In this document: positions 1-7,219 of the stretch, in pieces
Numbering within the stretch: the stretch's first letter is position 1
How the letters are laid out: the number at the start of each line of letters is the position of its first letter
NCBI GenBank assembly: GCA_910584075.1
Contig: CAJTZI010000001.1
Coordinates: forward strand, 47,629-111,628
DNA from: an uncultured Oscillibacter sp.
GTDB lineage: Bacteria; Bacillota; Clostridia; Oscillospirales; Oscillospiraceae
Direction: 5' to 3'
Length of the DNA: 64,000 nucleotides
The notes under the pieces: generated by a model
Database searches by the model: none
What the model was told of the DNA's origin: nothing
The model's input: the letters and a program-made list of their open reading frames with translations, nothing else
Position numbers and translations under genes: made by a program

Positions 1-100
1 GCCGGAGGCGCGCTCTCCGGCCCGCTGTTCTCTGCGAAACCTGGCGGCACAATCCGTTGCCGCCTCCCTGAATTCGGTGCTTTGATCCCTTATGAATTTT
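1..100 (+). other. left edge, possible 3' end of an upstream gene
   Basis: All three forward frames are open from the window edge and close at about 70, 85 and 102. One of them may be the tail of an upstream gene, but nothing recognisable is encoded, so no CDS is called. Confidence 0.2.
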
Positions 101-117
101 AATATGGAGGACACATC

Positions 118-714
118 ATGAAAAAATATACGCCCCTGCTTTTCTGCGGAATGCTGGCCATGGCTCTCCTGCTGTCCGGTTGTCTTCCGGCCGCCCTGAT
201 GCCGCAGTCCACACCTGACGAGAGGCTGGAGGAGAAAATGGAGGCTTTGGATGACTCCCTCTCCGATCTGGAAAATCTCTGGGACGGCTTGGACGACGAC
301 TGGAGCGCCAAGGGCCACTACTGGAAGATCCTGGACAGTCAGGGCGAGGAGGTATACACCATTGACAGCGAGGAGGCCGTGCAGCGGGTAGACGATTTAA
401 TCCAGGGCGACATGGAGTGTAAGCAGGCCTCCAGCGTAGAGGACGAAATTGCGCTCTATACCTACGTGTTCATGCAGCAGAAGACCCTTCTGGCGGGGCA
501 GGACCCGGATGCGGAGCGGGAGTATCAGGAGGTGCTGCGCTTCACGGTTTACGAGGGCACCGATGTGATGTCTATGACGGTTCTGGATGGCCTGGAGGGC
601 GTGCTGCCCGTTTCCATCCTGAATTGGGAGGACCTTTTAACGATCCACGCCAAAGCTCCGGCGGAGACCGCGGAGGCCCTGCGGGACCCGGCCCAATTTA
701 CAAAGAGCAAATAA
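118..714 (+). CDS. predicted lipoprotein of unknown function
   Basis: 198 aa. A lipoprotein signal is visible: Met-Lys-Lys, a hydrophobic core, and the lipobox LLSGC with the acylated Cys at residue 22, so the protein should be anchored to the outer face of the membrane. The mature part is acidic and rich in Glu/Asp, with a likely helical stretch just after the lipobox (residues 33-60). No family is recognised. A GGAGG ribosome site lies a few bases before the ATG. The gene stands alone and ends at a strong hairpin shared with the convergent small gene that follows. The start is well supported; the function is unknown. Confidence 0.75.
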   Translation: MKKYTPLLFCGMLAMALLLSGCLPAALMPQSTPDERLEEKMEALDDSLSDLENLWDGLDDDWSAKGHYWKILDSQGEEVYTIDSEEAVQRVDDLIQGDMECKQASSVEDEIALYTYVFMQQKTLLAGQDPDAEREYQEVLRFTVYEGTDVMSMTVLDGLEGVLPVSILNWEDLLTIHAKAPAETAEALRDPAQFTKSK

Positions 715-715
715 G

Positions 716-750
716 CGACGCGCCCGCCTATACGGCGGGCGCGTTCTTTC
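716..750. terminator. bidirectional hairpin terminator
   Basis: A GC-rich stem (CGCCCGCC / GGCGGGCG) with a TATA loop runs into GTTCTTTC on the + strand. It lies between the convergent ends of the lipoprotein gene and the small minus-strand gene and can serve both. Confidence 0.7.
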
Positions 751-934
751 AGAAGTCGTGCCGGTCCCCGCAGTCAATGCCCAGGTCCTCCAGCAGGCGG
801 ACGATGGCCTCAATCCGGTGGAAGCAGCTCTCATCGGAGAGGGTGCCGTCCGCCAGAATATCCCGGATTTGCCGCAGCGCCCGGCTGCTGGCGTCGGACA
901 CCAGACAGCGGTAGAATTCCTGTGTTTCCTGCAT
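749..934 (-). CDS. small hypothetical protein (61 aa)
   Basis: 61 aa, starting at the ATG whose first base is 934. This start follows a GGAGG ribosome site at normal spacing; the longer open frame upstream has no such site and crosses the promoter region. The protein is almost entirely helical, mixed charge, with paired Cys at residues 37 and 55. No family is recognised. It is divergent from the XRE gene at 1037, and the 100-bp AT-rich gap holds repeated TATATA-type elements that could be overlapping promoters. It may be functionally tied to that regulator; this is inference from position. Confidence 0.6.
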   Translation of the reverse strand: MQETQEFYRCLVSDASSRALRQIRDILADGTLSDESCFHRIEAIVRLLEDLGIDCGDRHDF

Positions 935-1036
935 AATAAAGCCTCCATAGTTTATATATAGCCTATATAGTATCATATATCGCCTGCTTTTGGCAACTCT
1001 TTTTCGTACATTGATTGTAATCAATGCGGAAAGGAT

Positions 1037-1288
1037 GTGGAGGCTCTGGATACAAGGACGGCAGTCGCCAACCGTCTGGTCGTTCTCTGCGGCCAGCGGG
1101 GCTGGACAATCAACAAACTGGCCACAATTTCCGGGGTATCTCCTTCTACCATAAAAAGCATTTTGTACGGAAGGAGCAAAAATCCGGGGATTGTGACCAT
1201 CAAAATCCTCTGTGACGGGCTGGGCATCTCCCTGGAGGAGTTCTTTGCCGGTCCGGAGTTTGAGGGGCTGGAGCAGGAGATTCAGTGA
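1037..1288 (+). CDS. XRE-family helix-turn-helix regulator
   Basis: 83 aa. The Cro/C1-type helix-turn-helix covers residues 9-68: the segment WTINKLATISGVSPSTIKSI matches the scaffold and recognition helices, followed by the typical tail with ITIKILCDGLGISLEEFF-like spacing. It should bind DNA as a dimer and repress. The chosen start is a GTG at 1037 because the nearby ATG at 1024 is in another frame; the ribosome site (AAAGGA) is only weakly placed, so the start is uncertain by a few codons. It faces the 61-aa gene across an AT-rich gap and may control it and itself. Confidence 0.75.
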   Translation: MEALDTRTAVANRLVVLCGQRGWTINKLATISGVSPSTIKSILYGRSKNPGIVTIKILCDGLGISLEEFFAGPEFEGLEQEIQ

Positions 1289-1435
1289 TGAAACACCCTT
1301 CTCCGCGCCCTGCAGCAGTCCGCAAACCTGCAGCCTGTCCTCCCTGATCTCTCCCGCCGTCCTCACGCCCGCGCATTCCCTGGACCTCGGAACAAATCCG
1401 GTACCGGTCAAAAATTCATTGCCATTATGCACAAT

Positions 1436-1451
1436 AAGTAATCGATTACTT
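1436..1451. promoter_or_regulatory. 16-bp perfect palindrome, candidate operator
   Basis: AAGTAATCGATTACTT is a perfect palindrome 24 bp upstream of the -35 box for the HPr-like gene. The core TAATCGATTA resembles the GGTAAACGATTACC site in the promoter at 48.3 kb. The binding protein is unknown. Confidence 0.5.
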
Positions 1452-1475
1452 TAGCCATTTCGTACAAAACCCTCG

Positions 1476-1504
1476 TTGACACCGCCCCCCTCACCTGCTA
1501 GAAT
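1476..1504 (+). promoter_or_regulatory. sigma-A promoter of the HPr-like gene
   Basis: TTGACA (1476-1481), a 17-bp spacer and TAGAAT (1499-1504). It leaves a leader of about 105 nt before the gene at 1618. Confidence 0.75.
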
Positions 1505-1617
1505 ATGGTCAATCTCCAAGGGGAGACCGGGCCGGGCCCGGGGAACAGGTGACGGCCGCACCCCGCCGTCCTCCCGGCAAGGCCCAACCGAGCGGATTCA
1601 AAAAGGAGGAACATCCG

Positions 1618-1839
1618 ATGGTTAAGAAACTTGATATAAAAGACCGTGACCAGGTCGAGAAGATCAACGAGCTGGCCACCCAGACTCCCTACGAGGTGTG
1701 GCTGAGCACCGACACGCTGATGCTGGACGCCCGCTCCCTGCTGGGACTGTACGCCCTGATCGGCAAACGGGTCAACGTGGTGACGGAGGACAGCGTCGAC
1801 CCCAGAAGCCTGGACCGGCTGGTGGACAAAATGTCCTGA
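1618..1839 (+). CDS. HPr-like protein, phosphorylatable His apparently absent
   Basis: 73 aa, read from the ATG at 1618 behind AAAGGAGG; the longer open frame upstream starts inside the leader. The C-terminal half, with TDTLMLDARSLLGLYALIG, resembles the HPr fold (the region around Ser46 and the helix after it: SxSLLGVMSL). The N-terminal half has no GLHARP-like segment; there is no His in the protein at all, so it cannot be a phosphocarrier through His15. HPr-like proteins without the His are common in gut Clostridia and their role is not established. The gene has its own promoter, an upstream palindrome and a strong terminator. Confidence 0.65.
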   Translation: MVKKLDIKDRDQVEKINELATQTPYEVWLSTDTLMLDARSLLGLYALIGKRVNVVTEDSVDPRSLDRLVDKMS

Positions 1840-1850
1840 GCCTCCGGCCG

Positions 1851-1900
1851 AAAAAAGCCCCGGCGTTCCGCGCTGCCACGCGGAACGCCGGGGCTTTTTC
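1851..1900. terminator. strong bidirectional terminator
   Basis: A 16-bp perfect stem (1857-1872 with 1879-1894, GCCCCGGCGTTCCGCG) has AAAAAA on its left and TTTTT on its right, so it can end transcription of both the HPr-like gene and the convergent protease gene. Confidence 0.9.
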
Positions 1901-1905
1901 GGGCT

Positions 1906-3624
1906 TTAGTGGAGCGCGGAGAGCGCCTCTGTCATCTCCATGCCCTGGGCCCGGGTGGGGGCCTTGGTGAAATCCGCCTGGGCCGGCAGAAGGCCCAGAT
2001 CCCAGGCCCGGGTCACGGCGGCCAGATGTCCGCCCTCCGCCAGGGCGGCGGGCAGCGGACCCCGGCGGCCTGCCGCCGGGTCGGGAGCCCTGTCCTCTCC
2101 CGCGGCCCTGGTGAGGAATACCGCCGCCTCCTGCCAGGTGAGAGAACGGGAAGCGGAGAAGGCGCCGTCCGCCGCGCCTCTGGCAATGCCGGCTTCCTTG
2201 GCCCAGGTCAGGGCGGGCAGAAACCACTCGATGCCGAAGCTGTCGGCAAATGGAAGGCTCTCCGCTGCCGCCGCAGAACCGCCCACGGCCTCATACAGCT
2301 GCCCGACAAAGCGGCCCCGGGTCAGGGGCGCGCCAGGGTATGCCTTCTGTTCCAGCCGTTTCGGGTGGGCCAGCAGCCACTCCACGGCTGTGTCCTTTCC
2401 CGCCAGGGTATCCGCCAGGGTCTGGGGAATGGACACGTCCGGCTCCAGGGCTTCCACGCCCCGGCCCGCTCCGGCGTCCAGCAGGGTGTTCAGGTCAATA
2501 TACTTGCTGGAGAGCTGGCCCCGGACGCCGGAGTTCGGCAGGGAGAAGCCCTGCACCGCCCCAAAGTGGCAGACACTGCCTCCGGCACTCTCCCCTGCCA
2601 GCACGCCGCCCATCTCCTGGATCTCCACGGCGTTGATGAGGGCGGAGGAAAAGGTGGCCTCCCCGATGAGACCCACCAGCTCGGTTCCGGCATCCATCTC
2701 CTCCCGCAGCACCTCCAGCAGGGGCCAGATGACGCCGTCGGAGCCGCCGCCGTTGTTCCGCAGGTCCAGCAGAACCCGGCCGTAGCTGCCGGCGTCCAGG
2801 TCCGCCCGGACCAGGGCGGCAAAGTCCTCCATGGACAGGTCCTCCGCTTCCCGGCAGGTATTGTATTGGATGTAGTAGGTTTTGGGATTCAGGGGCTTGG
2901 CAAAATAATAGGCGTCCGCCGCCGCGGTGGCGGGGGATTGGGTGATCCGGTCCGCCAGACGCGCCGTCTCCGTCTGGTTCATGTCCGCCGGCGCTATGGG
3001 CTCCAGGGTCAAAATCTTTCCGTTTTTCAGGGTCACGGCCAGAGGCGCTCCGGCTTCCACCAGCCCCAGGTATTCATAGATGTCCGCCACATTGCACGAC
3101 TGCCGGAACTGCCGCTGGAGGCGGACCGGGTTGTCGGAGGAGAACAGTGTGCCAAAGGCGCCGATCACCTCCGGAACGGGCTTCCCCGCCAGTTTCGTGA
3201 CCTCCTGGCAGAGGAGTTTTTCATCCTTTGAGGGAACCGCGGAGAGATACCAGCTCTCACCCCGCCGGACCACGGCAAAGGGATAGATCCGGAAGTCCGC
3301 CGCGCTGCCCACGGAGATCATGGTGTGGGAGTCTCCCGTCAGAGCCGTCAGGCGCATGAGGTCCAGCAGGAAGTTCGTGCCGCTCTCCGTCTCCAGCCGG
3401 GACTCGATCTCCTGTTTCAGCGCCAGAAACTCCGATTCCGGCGTGCTGGCGAAGGCGTTGGGGTGGTTTTCCACCAGCACGGTCTGGTAGAGAAACTCCA
3501 GGTCTTCCCGGCGGCACTCCGCCTCTGTTTTCTCCGGCTCCGCCGCCAGCACAGCGGTGCACAGCAGGACCGCTGCCAGCAATGATGCGGCTCCCTGCCG
3601 CAGGAGGTGTTTTGCAGGTCTCAT
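1906..3624 (-). CDS. exported S41-like serine protease with C-terminal SLH domains
   Basis: 572 aa. A signal peptide covers residues 1-28 (cleavage near AVLA-AE). Residues 30-420 match the tail-specific protease (S41) fold: the strand-turn VLLDLRNNGGGSDG at 285-297 and the nucleophile region GEATFSSALINA with the probable catalytic Ser326. A PDZ domain is not obvious; an N-terminal helical cap takes its place. Residues 430-572 carry two or three degenerate SLH repeats, which would hold the protein on the cell wall. It is alone in its operon, with a sigma-A promoter and a 13-bp palindrome in the leader. The substrate is unknown. S41 assignment is confident at the fold level, less so for activity. 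Confidence 0.75.
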   Translation of the reverse strand: MRPAKHLLRQGAASLLAAVLLCTAVLAAEPEKTEAECRREDLEFLYQTVLVENHPNAFASTPESEFLALKQEIESRLETESGTNFLLDLMRLTALTGDSHTMISVGSAADFRIYPFAVVRRGESWYLSAVPSKDEKLLCQEVTKLAGKPVPEVIGAFGTLFSSDNPVRLQRQFRQSCNVADIYEYLGLVEAGAPLAVTLKNGKILTLEPIAPADMNQTETARLADRITQSPATAAADAYYFAKPLNPKTYYIQYNTCREAEDLSMEDFAALVRADLDAGSYGRVLLDLRNNGGGSDGVIWPLLEVLREEMDAGTELVGLIGEATFSSALINAVEIQEMGGVLAGESAGGSVCHFGAVQGFSLPNSGVRGQLSSKYIDLNTLLDAGAGRGVEALEPDVSIPQTLADTLAGKDTAVEWLLAHPKRLEQKAYPGAPLTRGRFVGQLYEAVGGSAAAAESLPFADSFGIEWFLPALTWAKEAGIARGAADGAFSASRSLTWQEAAVFLTRAAGEDRAPDPAAGRRGPLPAALAEGGHLAAVTRAWDLGLLPAQADFTKAPTRAQGMEMTEALSALH

Positions 3625-3639
3625 GATGTTCCCTCTTTT

Positions 3640-3695
3640 CTTGTATTACAAGATTAGTACAACCATACAATAGCGCAAGTAAACGCTGTTGTCAA
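3640..3695 (-). promoter_or_regulatory. promoter and palindromic operator of the protease gene
   Basis: On the minus strand: TTGACA (3690-3695), a 17-bp spacer and TATTGT (3667-3672). Just downstream of the expected start site lies CTTGTATTACAAG (3640-3652), a perfect 13-bp palindrome well placed for a repressor. Confidence 0.65.
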
Positions 3696-3747
3696 GAGAT
3701 ATAACGGAACAAGAGGAAAATTTTCTTCAAGAAGTTTGGCCGAAAAT

Positions 3748-3784
3748 AAAAAACGGGCCGCCCTGCCGGGCGGCCCGTTTTCTC
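3748..3784. terminator. bidirectional terminator
   Basis: AAACGGGCCGCC / GGCGGCCCGTTT stem with a CTGCC loop, flanked by A and T tracts. It ends the histidine kinase operon on the minus strand. Confidence 0.85.
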
Positions 3785-3797
3785 CGGAAAACTGCTT

Positions 3798-5009
3798 TTA
3801 CCGTTTCAGGGGCATGGTGAACACAAACCGGGTCATGCCTCCGCCGCTCTCGGCCCGCAGGGCGCCCTTATGCTCCCGGGCGATGGCGCCGGCGATGCTG
3901 AGCCCCAGTCCGAAGCCGCTCTGCTCACCCCGGGAGGCGTCCGCCCGGTAGAACCGCTCGAAAAGGCGCGGCAGGTGCTCCGCCGGGATTTCCCCGGGGT
4001 TGGACACGGTCAGCGCCGCCTGCCGGTCCCGCCGTTCCAGAGCCAGGGACACCGCGCCGCCGGGAGCGCCGTATTTGATGGCGTTGTCCAGCAGAATGGA
4101 GACCAGCCGCCGCAGCTTCTCCCCGTCCCCCAGCACGCAAACCTCCTCCGCCAGCCGGTACTCCAGGGCTTTTTCCGCCTCAAAGGCCACCGGCTCGAAG
4201 GCCAGGACGCAGTCCTCCGCCGCCTCAGAGAGGGATACGTCCCCCAGAACGGCGCTGGCGGTCATGCTGTCCGCCCGGGCCAGGGTCAGCATCTCCTCCA
4301 CCAGCTGCTTCATCCGCCGGGCCTCGGAGCGGATGTTGTCCGCCCAGCGGGCGGGACGGTCCTCCAGGGGGGCGGACTCCAGCATCTCCGCGTTGGAGAG
4401 GATGACGGTCAGAGGCGTCTTCAGCTCATGGGAGGCGTCGGAGAGAAACTGGCGCTGCTGGCGCCAGGCCCGTTCCACCGGGCGTGTGGCCCACCAGGAC
4501 AGCAGCACCGCCGCGGCCAGCAGCAGAAGAAGGGCGATGCCGCCGATCAGGAGGTAGCTGCCCATCATCTCCCGGAGCATGGCCTGCTCCATGGACATAT
4601 CCACAAAGGCCAGCTTCTCGTAGAGGCCGCTGCTCCTTCTCAGATAGCGCAGGTGATAGTCCGCAACCACGCCCTCCTGGCGGTTCTGACTCAGACAGTC
4701 GTTCAGGATGGCGGCCAGCTCCTCTGTGTTCTCTAGGTCAGTATAGGTGCCGCCGGTGACATAGGCGGCGGAGCCCCAGACGTTCACGGTGAAATAGGGC
4801 AGGTAGACCAGCCGGTCCCGGTCCAGGGAGATGGCAATCTCCCTGCGGCGGGGGTCGTCCTGCTGGATCACCCGGTAGAGGAGCTGGCGGCTCAGGTCCT
4901 GGATGTTGCGCTGCATGGCGAAGTACACGGAGAGAAGGACCACCGCCAGGATGGCGGTGACCAGAACCATACAGATCGCCACAAATTTCAGCCGCAGCTT
5001 TCGGATCAC
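3798..5009 (-). CDS. sensor histidine kinase
   Basis: 403 aa, GTG start at 5009 behind GGGGAGG. Membrane helices at about 10-31 and 151-173 enclose a 120-residue extracytoplasmic sensor region. The HisKA domain follows with SHELKTPL, phospho-acceptor His194; the HATPase domain has the N box (LLDNAIKYG), a G1-like turn and GFGLGLS. No HAMP domain is evident between the second helix and HisKA. It phosphorylates the response regulator encoded 172 bp upstream. The gap between the two genes is unusual for such a pair and holds a direct repeat. The signal is unknown; the operon also encodes a DUF4340 membrane protein. Confidence 0.9.
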   Translation of the reverse strand: MIRKLRLKFVAICMVLVTAILAVVLLSVYFAMQRNIQDLSRQLLYRVIQQDDPRRREIAISLDRDRLVYLPYFTVNVWGSAAYVTGGTYTDLENTEELAAILNDCLSQNRQEGVVADYHLRYLRRSSGLYEKLAFVDMSMEQAMLREMMGSYLLIGGIALLLLLAAAVLLSWWATRPVERAWRQQRQFLSDASHELKTPLTVILSNAEMLESAPLEDRPARWADNIRSEARRMKQLVEEMLTLARADSMTASAVLGDVSLSEAAEDCVLAFEPVAFEAEKALEYRLAEEVCVLGDGEKLRRLVSILLDNAIKYGAPGGAVSLALERRDRQAALTVSNPGEIPAEHLPRLFERFYRADASRGEQSGFGLGLSIAGAIAREHKGALRAESGGGMTRFVFTMPLKR

Positions 5010-5105
5010 GGCGCCGGCCTCCCCTCACATGAAAAATTGCAAAAGGGCGGGATTGGAGCGAATTCCTTCCGGCCCGCCGGAAGTTTTCCGCAGCCATACC
5101 GACGC

Positions 5106-5142
5106 ATGGCGGGAAACCCCCGGCGCGGTATGACGGGAAACC
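5106..5142. repeat. 13-bp direct repeat between regulator and kinase genes
   Basis: ATGGCGGGAAACC (5106-5118) and ATGACGGGAAACC (5130-5142) lie 24 bp apart, about two helical turns plus, in the 172-bp gap of an otherwise tight operon. Such spacing is typical of OmpR-type regulator sites, so it may be a self-binding site or an internal promoter element. Confidence 0.4.
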
Positions 5143-5181
5143 GCCTCCGGAACAGCGTTCAACGGTTTTGCATACAGAATC

Positions 5182-5859
5182 TCAGTCTCCGCCCTCCAGA
5201 CAGTAGCCCACCATGCGGATGGTCTTGATCTTCACCCGGGAGCGGAGATGGTTCAGCTTTTTCCGCAGGAAGGAGATGTAGACCTCCACATTGTTGTCCT
5301 CCGCGTCGGACTCGTAGCCCCAGATCTTTAGCAGCAGGCTCTCCTTGGTCAGGATCTGCCGCCGGTTCAGCATCAGCAGCTCCATCATGTCAAACTCCTT
5401 GCGGCTGAGACGGACGGACCTGCCGTCGCAGACCAGCGAGAAGGAATTCTTCTCCAGCCGCAGGTCCCCGAAGGACAGGGCGTCTCCGCCCCGGAGCTCC
5501 GGCTGCCGCCGGGCCAGGGCCCGGACGCATGCCAGCAGCTCTTTGGGCTCAAAGGGCTTGGTGAGATAGTAGTCCGCGCCGCCGTCCAGCCCCGCCACCC
5601 GGTCCGAGAGCTCCGACCGGGCGGTGAGCATCAGCACCGGCACGGCGCTGCCGGACTCCCGCAGGCGGCGCAGCACCGTAAGTCCGTCCATCCGGGGCAG
5701 CATCACGTCCAGCAGCACCACGTCATGGATGCCGCTGAGGGCGTTGTCCAGTCCGGCCTCTCCGTCGTGGCAGACGTCAACGGCACAGCCGTCCATCTCC
5801 AGCAGGTCCCGGAGGGTGCCGGCCAGCCGGACCTCGTCTTCAACCACCAGTACGCGCAT
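5182..5859 (-). CDS. OmpR/PhoB-family response regulator
   Basis: 225 aa. The receiver domain (1-120) has the acidic pair E7/D8, the phospho-acceptor D51 in VVLLDVMLP, the conserved Thr in MLTARS and Lys in YLTKPFEPKEL. The winged-helix DNA-binding domain (125-225) ends with the recognition segment NNVEVYISFLRKKL. It starts 12 bp after the end of the DUF4340 gene, so the two are co-transcribed, and it is the partner of the kinase that follows. Target genes cannot be read from the sequence beyond the direct repeat in the following gap. Confidence 0.93.
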   Translation of the reverse strand: MRVLVVEDEVRLAGTLRDLLEMDGCAVDVCHDGEAGLDNALSGIHDVVLLDVMLPRMDGLTVLRRLRESGSAVPVLMLTARSELSDRVAGLDGGADYYLTKPFEPKELLACVRALARRQPELRGGDALSFGDLRLEKNSFSLVCDGRSVRLSRKEFDMMELLMLNRRQILTKESLLLKIWGYESDAEDNNVEVYISFLRKKLNHLRSRVKIKTIRMVGYCLEGGD

Positions 5860-5871
5860 GGGGACGCCTCC

Positions 5872-6894
5872 TTACGTGATGTCCAGCCCGTTGGCGGCCA
5901 CCCGCATCAGCGGGTCCAGGGCGGCGGTGGGCAGGGAGTAGATTGTGGTGCTGTCTCCCAGACGGGCATAGCGGCCGGAGCCGTCCAGCACCTGGGCGCC
6001 GATGGTCAGCGAGATGGTTTCCTCCGTGCCGGTGTCCGTGGTGTAGTTGACGGTGAGGGCGGCCGGGGGCGTGTCAAAGCCGCAGATGGTCAGGGCCTCG
6101 TCGGAGGGGTCGTAATCCACGCACCTGCTGAAAACCAGGGCCCGGATATCCTCCAGCAGAGCCCGGACGGTCTCGTTGGCGGTGACGTTCTCGCTGCCCT
6201 GGAGCCAGGTGACGGGGCCGCCGTCGCCGTCCCGTTTGGCGGTGGTCAGGACAGTGACCAGGGCGGGGGTGTCGTCCTCGTTCTCCGGCCCCCGAATCAG
6301 AATGGAGCGGATGGCGGACTCCTCCAGCAGCGGCAGGAGAGGCACGTCGCACATATCATAGATGGGCACACTCATCTGGGTAAACAGCGTGTCCGCGATG
6401 ATATACACCGTGGACGGGTCGCTCTGCTCCATTACATAGCGGCTGGTGCCGTCAGTGGTGGTCTTGCCGAAGGACAGCGCCCGGACGGACCCGTCCGCCC
6501 CGGTGAGGGTCAGGGCGCCGGCGGGCTCGTCCAGACCGTAGGCGCTCAGGTCCTCCTCCGCGGCCAGGGTCTGCTGGGGCCGCCAGTTGATCAGCAGCGC
6601 CAGAATGGAGTTGATGGTCTCCTGCCGCAGGGGAAATTGGGGATCGTTTTCCCAGGCCCAGTCCCCGTCCTCCTCCGCGGTGAAGGACAGCGTGGTGCTG
6701 CCGTTGCTGTAAACCAGGGCGGAGTAGCCCTCCACGGTCATGAAGGCCGCCGCCGCGGACTCGTTGTCCTCCGGCGTCTCCTCGCGGTTTTCCCGGTACC
6801 GAATGCCCAGGACGATCAGCACCGCCGCCAGCAGGGCCAGCAAAACGGCGGTCAGGATCGTAACGGTCCGCCTCTGTCTCCAATCCATTTCCAT
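5872..6894 (-). CDS. DUF4340-domain membrane-anchored protein
   Basis: 340 aa. One N-terminal membrane helix (residues 10-30) is followed by a long extracytoplasmic domain with the repeated DUF4340 pattern (LSAYGLDEPAGALTLT, then SRYVM and VYIIADTLF), as in proteins linked to GldG/ABC-2 type exporters. Here no ABC genes are attached; it leads an operon with a two-component system. The ATG at 6894 is preferred to the one at 6888 because GGAGGA lies at 11 nt spacing. It may be a sensor accessory or part of an envelope complex; the function is not known. Confidence 0.75.
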   Translation of the reverse strand: MEMDWRQRRTVTILTAVLLALLAAVLIVLGIRYRENREETPEDNESAAAAFMTVEGYSALVYSNGSTTLSFTAEEDGDWAWENDPQFPLRQETINSILALLINWRPQQTLAAEEDLSAYGLDEPAGALTLTGADGSVRALSFGKTTTDGTSRYVMEQSDPSTVYIIADTLFTQMSVPIYDMCDVPLLPLLEESAIRSILIRGPENEDDTPALVTVLTTAKRDGDGGPVTWLQGSENVTANETVRALLEDIRALVFSRCVDYDPSDEALTICGFDTPPAALTVNYTTDTGTEETISLTIGAQVLDGSGRYARLGDSTTIYSLPTAALDPLMRVAANGLDIT

Positions 6895-6993
6895 ATAGCA
6901 GAGATTCCTCCTGTTATTCTTCGCGGGATGTCCGGCGGTTATGCCGCCGGCGCAGAGCGCCGCGGGTTCTTGTTTGTTCAGGCCAGTATATTG

Positions 6994-7022
6994 ATTATAT
7001 CATATTGCGCTCCCTCCAACAA
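6994..7022 (-). promoter_or_regulatory. promoter of the DUF4340 / two-component operon
   Basis: Minus strand: TTGTTG (7017-7022), a 17-bp spacer, TATAAT (6994-6999). It gives a leader of about 95 nt. Confidence 0.6.
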
Positions 7023-7140
7023 GACAATTTGCGAAGCTGGAAGGATGTGATGCCGCTTGATTGCTGAAACCTGTCTTTACAGGCTCTTGAAAAGCAGGGC
7101 CTCCGTGGTACAAATTTACATATTTTTGAACGATTGTGAA

Positions 7141-7169
7141 TTGAATCTTGTGGAAATTCATGGTACAAT
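7141..7169 (+). promoter_or_regulatory. promoter of the ROK-like gene
   Basis: TTGAAT (7141-7146), a 17-bp spacer, TACAAT (7164-7169), giving a leader of about 45 nt. Confidence 0.6.
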
Positions 7170-7219
7170 AATGTCCAACTTGTCCCGCTTGTGAATTTGT
7201 TGGATGAAGGAGAAACGCT

